Part shown: piece by piece, positions 6,386 to 7,664 of the stretch | How positions within the stretch are numbered: the first letter of the stretch is position 1 | Layout: the number at the start of each line of letters is the position of its first letter | From: an uncultured Lachnospiraceae bacterium | GTDB taxonomy: Bacteria > Bacillota > Clostridia > Lachnospirales > Lachnospiraceae | Assembly (NCBI GenBank): GCA_944376975.1 | Contig: CALWEE010000071.1 | Span: 1-7,664, forward strand | Direction of reading: 5' to 3' | DNA length: 7,664 nucleotides | Translations under genes and position numbers: made by a program | Notes under the pieces: model-generated | The model's database searches: none | Seen by the model: only the letters and a program-made list of their open reading frames with translations | What the model was told of the DNA's origin: nothing

Positions 6386-6404
6386 TTTGTCAATTTATGT
6401 CAAC
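6386..6404 (+). promoter_or_regulatory. Tandem Spo0A-box-like repeats upstream of the kinase
   Basis: TTTGTCAAT (6386-6394) and TATGTCAAC (6396-6404) share TGTCAA and are exactly 10 bp apart, one helical turn. The first matches the Spo0A box TTTGTCRAA at 8 of 9 positions and the second at 7 of 9. They lie about 70-85 bp before the kinase start, in an AT-rich stretch without a convincing -35. Possible -10 elements (TATACC at 6419, TAAATA at 6425) follow. An activator-dependent promoter would fit, but chance in AT-rich DNA is not excluded. Confidence 0.35.
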
Positions 6405-6472
6405 GAAAAATGTTTGAATATACCTAAATATCATGGTAGATTTATTAAAAAAGCAGAGAAAGGAACCTGTCT

Positions 6473-7195
6473 ATGACTTCCCTACTTCATGAAACGACAT
6501 GTTTCAAGAATGAACTGAACTTATCGGCCATATCCCACGAGCTGCGCAACCCGCTGACGCTGATCCACAGCACGATCCAGCTTCTGGGCAGCCATCATCC
6601 CGAGATCACCCGTGATCCTCTCTGGCGTCAGCTGAACCAGGATGTGGATTATATGACCCAACTGCTTTCTGAACTGTCCGCGCTGAACCAAAGTCAGCAT
6701 ATCAAAAAGGCCGAGATCCGTATCCGGCAATTTCTGACAGATATCGTCACCTCTTATCTTCCCGTCACGCGCACGCAGGGAAAATCCCTTTCTCTGAACC
6801 TACATACACCTTCGGAAACCTTTTACGGCGACCCGCTGAAGCTGAAAGAAGTTTTCATCAATCTTCTGAACAACGCCCTGGAAGCCACCCGCGCCGGTGA
6901 TTCCATCGTCATCGAGGCAAAATCAAAATGGAACCGGATCGTTTTTACGGTCAGCGATTCCGGCCAGGGTATTGATGAAGACAGGCTTCCTTCGATCTTT
7001 GATCCTTTTGTCACCTATAAACAAAACGGGACAGGCCTCGGACTGACGATCGCGCAGAATATCGTCAAAGCGCATGGCGGTTCGATCCGCGTCTGGTCAA
7101 AGCCGGGAAAGGGGACCAAGTTCATCCTGATCCTTCCGGCTCCGGAAGCTTCCGTCTGCCGGGACGCTCCGGTTCCGCCAGACTGCGGCATATAA
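6473..7195 (+). CDS. Soluble sensor-less histidine kinase
   Basis: A 240-residue transmitter consisting only of a dimerisation/phosphoacceptor domain and an ATPase domain. The H-box SHELRNPLTLI (21-31) gives phosphoacceptor His22. The N-box lies in DPLKLKEVFINLLNNALEAT (120-139) with Asn130 and Asn134; the G1 box is SDSGQGID (161-168); the F-box is IFDPFVT (175-181); the G2 box is GTGLGLTIAQNIVKAHGG (186-203). There is no signal peptide, membrane helix, PAS, GAF or HAMP domain, as only 21 residues precede His22. The layout resembles cytosolic or NtrB/sporulation-type kinases, and no response regulator lies next to it. The ATG at 6473 has AAGGAA 7 nt upstream. The catalytic fold should end near FILILPAP (217-224); the last 16 or so residues are a poorly conserved-looking tail whose coding region overlaps the convergent FHA gene by 74 bp. 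Input signal and partner are unknown. Confidence 0.93.
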   Translation: MTSLLHETTCFKNELNLSAISHELRNPLTLIHSTIQLLGSHHPEITRDPLWRQLNQDVDYMTQLLSELSALNQSQHIKKAEIRIRQFLTDIVTSYLPVTRTQGKSLSLNLHTPSETFYGDPLKLKEVFINLLNNALEATRAGDSIVIEAKSKWNRIVFTVSDSGQGIDEDRLPSIFDPFVTYKQNGTGLGLTIAQNIVKAHGGSIRVWSKPGKGTKFILILPAPEASVCRDAPVPPDCGI

Positions 7196-7664
7196 AATCC
7201 ACATCCGCGAACCGTATCTTATCGCCCGGGTTTACCGCGTATTCCCGTCCGGGGACAAGTTTTTCACCGTTGAGATAAGTGCCGTTGGACGAATCCATGT
7301 CCGCTACCGTCATTCCCCATCCAAGTCTGTCAAACCGGGCATGGATATGGCTTACTCTTGGCTTGTCCAGGACGTAGTCCACCTCCGACGGCACTTTCCC
7401 TATAACAAACGGCCAATACGCGATATATATGCCCTGACCGTCCTTTTCCCGGGCCGGTATCAGTTCCCATGGCACGCCGTCCGGCGGCACATCCGTATCT
7501 TCGATGTCGGTCCTGTAAAAATCTTTTCCGTTATCACCCTTCGGTTCCCTGTCTTTTTTCCGTTTCCACTTTGTTGCCGCATATACCGCCGCCGATCCGA
7601 AAATCTCCAGCGCGGCCGTCACGAGCAGCGCGGCCCACGGGCGTATCCTCAGATCCAGTACCAG
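7122..7664 (-). CDS. Membrane-anchored FHA-domain protein (N-terminus outside window)
   Basis: The frame is open to the right edge, so these 180 residues are the C-terminal part of a longer protein; a GTG at 7622 exists but lies inside a hydrophobic helix and has no convincing ribosome binding site. A membrane segment (about 10-31, from WAALLV to VYAATKW) is followed by the basic stop-transfer KWKRKK, a polar linker (37-75), and an FHA domain at about 78-161: FVIGK (86-90), RVSHIHARF (103-111) and DMDSSNGTYLNG (122-133), then a beta-rich end (KIRFADVDFIC). FHA domains bind phosphothreonine peptides; Ser105 and Asn127 are in place, while the usual Arg after Gly89 is Lys. The order of helix plus C-terminal FHA recalls Lachnospiraceae proteins annotated DUF6382-FHA, often near Tad-pilus genes; that is a guess, since the N-terminal domain is not visible. 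The FHA domain should face the cytoplasm. Confidence 0.88.
   Translation of the reverse strand: MVLDLRIRPWAALLVTAALEIFGSAAVYAATKWKRKKDREPKGDNGKDFYRTDIEDTDVPPDGVPWELIPAREKDGQGIYIAYWPFVIGKVPSEVDYVLDKPRVSHIHARFDRLGWGMTVADMDSSNGTYLNGEKLVPGREYAVNPGDKIRFADVDFICRSLAEPERPGRRKLPEPEGSG

Noticed and set aside
7143..7154. 12-bp perfect palindrome CGGAAGCTTCCG inside the kinase/FHA overlap
   Set aside because: It has no loop and no T-tract, so it is not a terminator; it may be chance within coding sequence.
1..7664. Mobile elements, CRISPR arrays, tRNA or rRNA genes, phage or defence genes
   Set aside because: No transposase or integrase motifs, terminal repeats, spaced direct repeats, cloverleaf or rRNA sequence was seen on either strand.

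Overview
The window reads as an ordinary chromosomal segment of a Gram-positive anaerobe of the class Clostridia, most likely Lachnospiraceae. The reasons are the TIGR03905-type TSCPD protein, a Firmicutes (Staphylococcus-like) form of MurG, a 450-residue Clostridia/Bacillus-type glucose-6-phosphate isomerase, strong GGAGG ribosome binding sites, sigma-A-like promoters, and a C-terminal FHA protein and a three-helix membrane protein that both recall uncharacterised Lachnospiraceae families. Base composition looks close to half GC by eye. I see no mobile element, tRNA, rRNA, CRISPR array or sign of recent transfer, and the assignment to family level is inference.

Layout from left to right. 1-1035 (minus): N-terminal three quarters of a dihydropyrimidinase/hydantoinase, cut by the window edge, with a promoter and a palindromic operator-like site in front. 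1137-1174: terminator of pgi. 1201-2553 (minus): glucose-6-phosphate isomerase with its own promoter. 2622-3338 (minus): membrane protein of unknown function. 3444-4142 (minus): MTA/SAH nucleosidase. 4143-4343: divergent promoter region, whose plus-strand leader carries a striking hairpin. 4344-5689 (plus): a small TSCPD protein followed closely by murG. 5739-5779: two-way terminator. 5809-6225 (minus): HIT-family nucleotide hydrolase. 6226-6472: divergent intergenic region with a good promoter for the HIT gene and two Spo0A-box-like repeats in front of the kinase. 6473-7195 (plus): short histidine kinase with no sensor domain. 7122-7664 (minus): C-terminal part of a membrane-anchored FHA protein, whose 3' end overlaps the kinase gene by 74 bp.

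The genes are mostly housekeeping functions: pyrimidine or hydantoin catabolism, glycolysis, methyl-cycle salvage, cell-wall synthesis and nucleotide hydrolysis. They sit in short transcription units, most with a recognisable promoter. I found no convincing new multi-gene system. The points most worth checking are regulatory: the leader with mutually exclusive folds before TSCPD-murG, the palindrome over the hydantoinase promoter, the 0A-like tandem boxes before an orphan kinase, and the antisense overlap between the kinase and the FHA gene.
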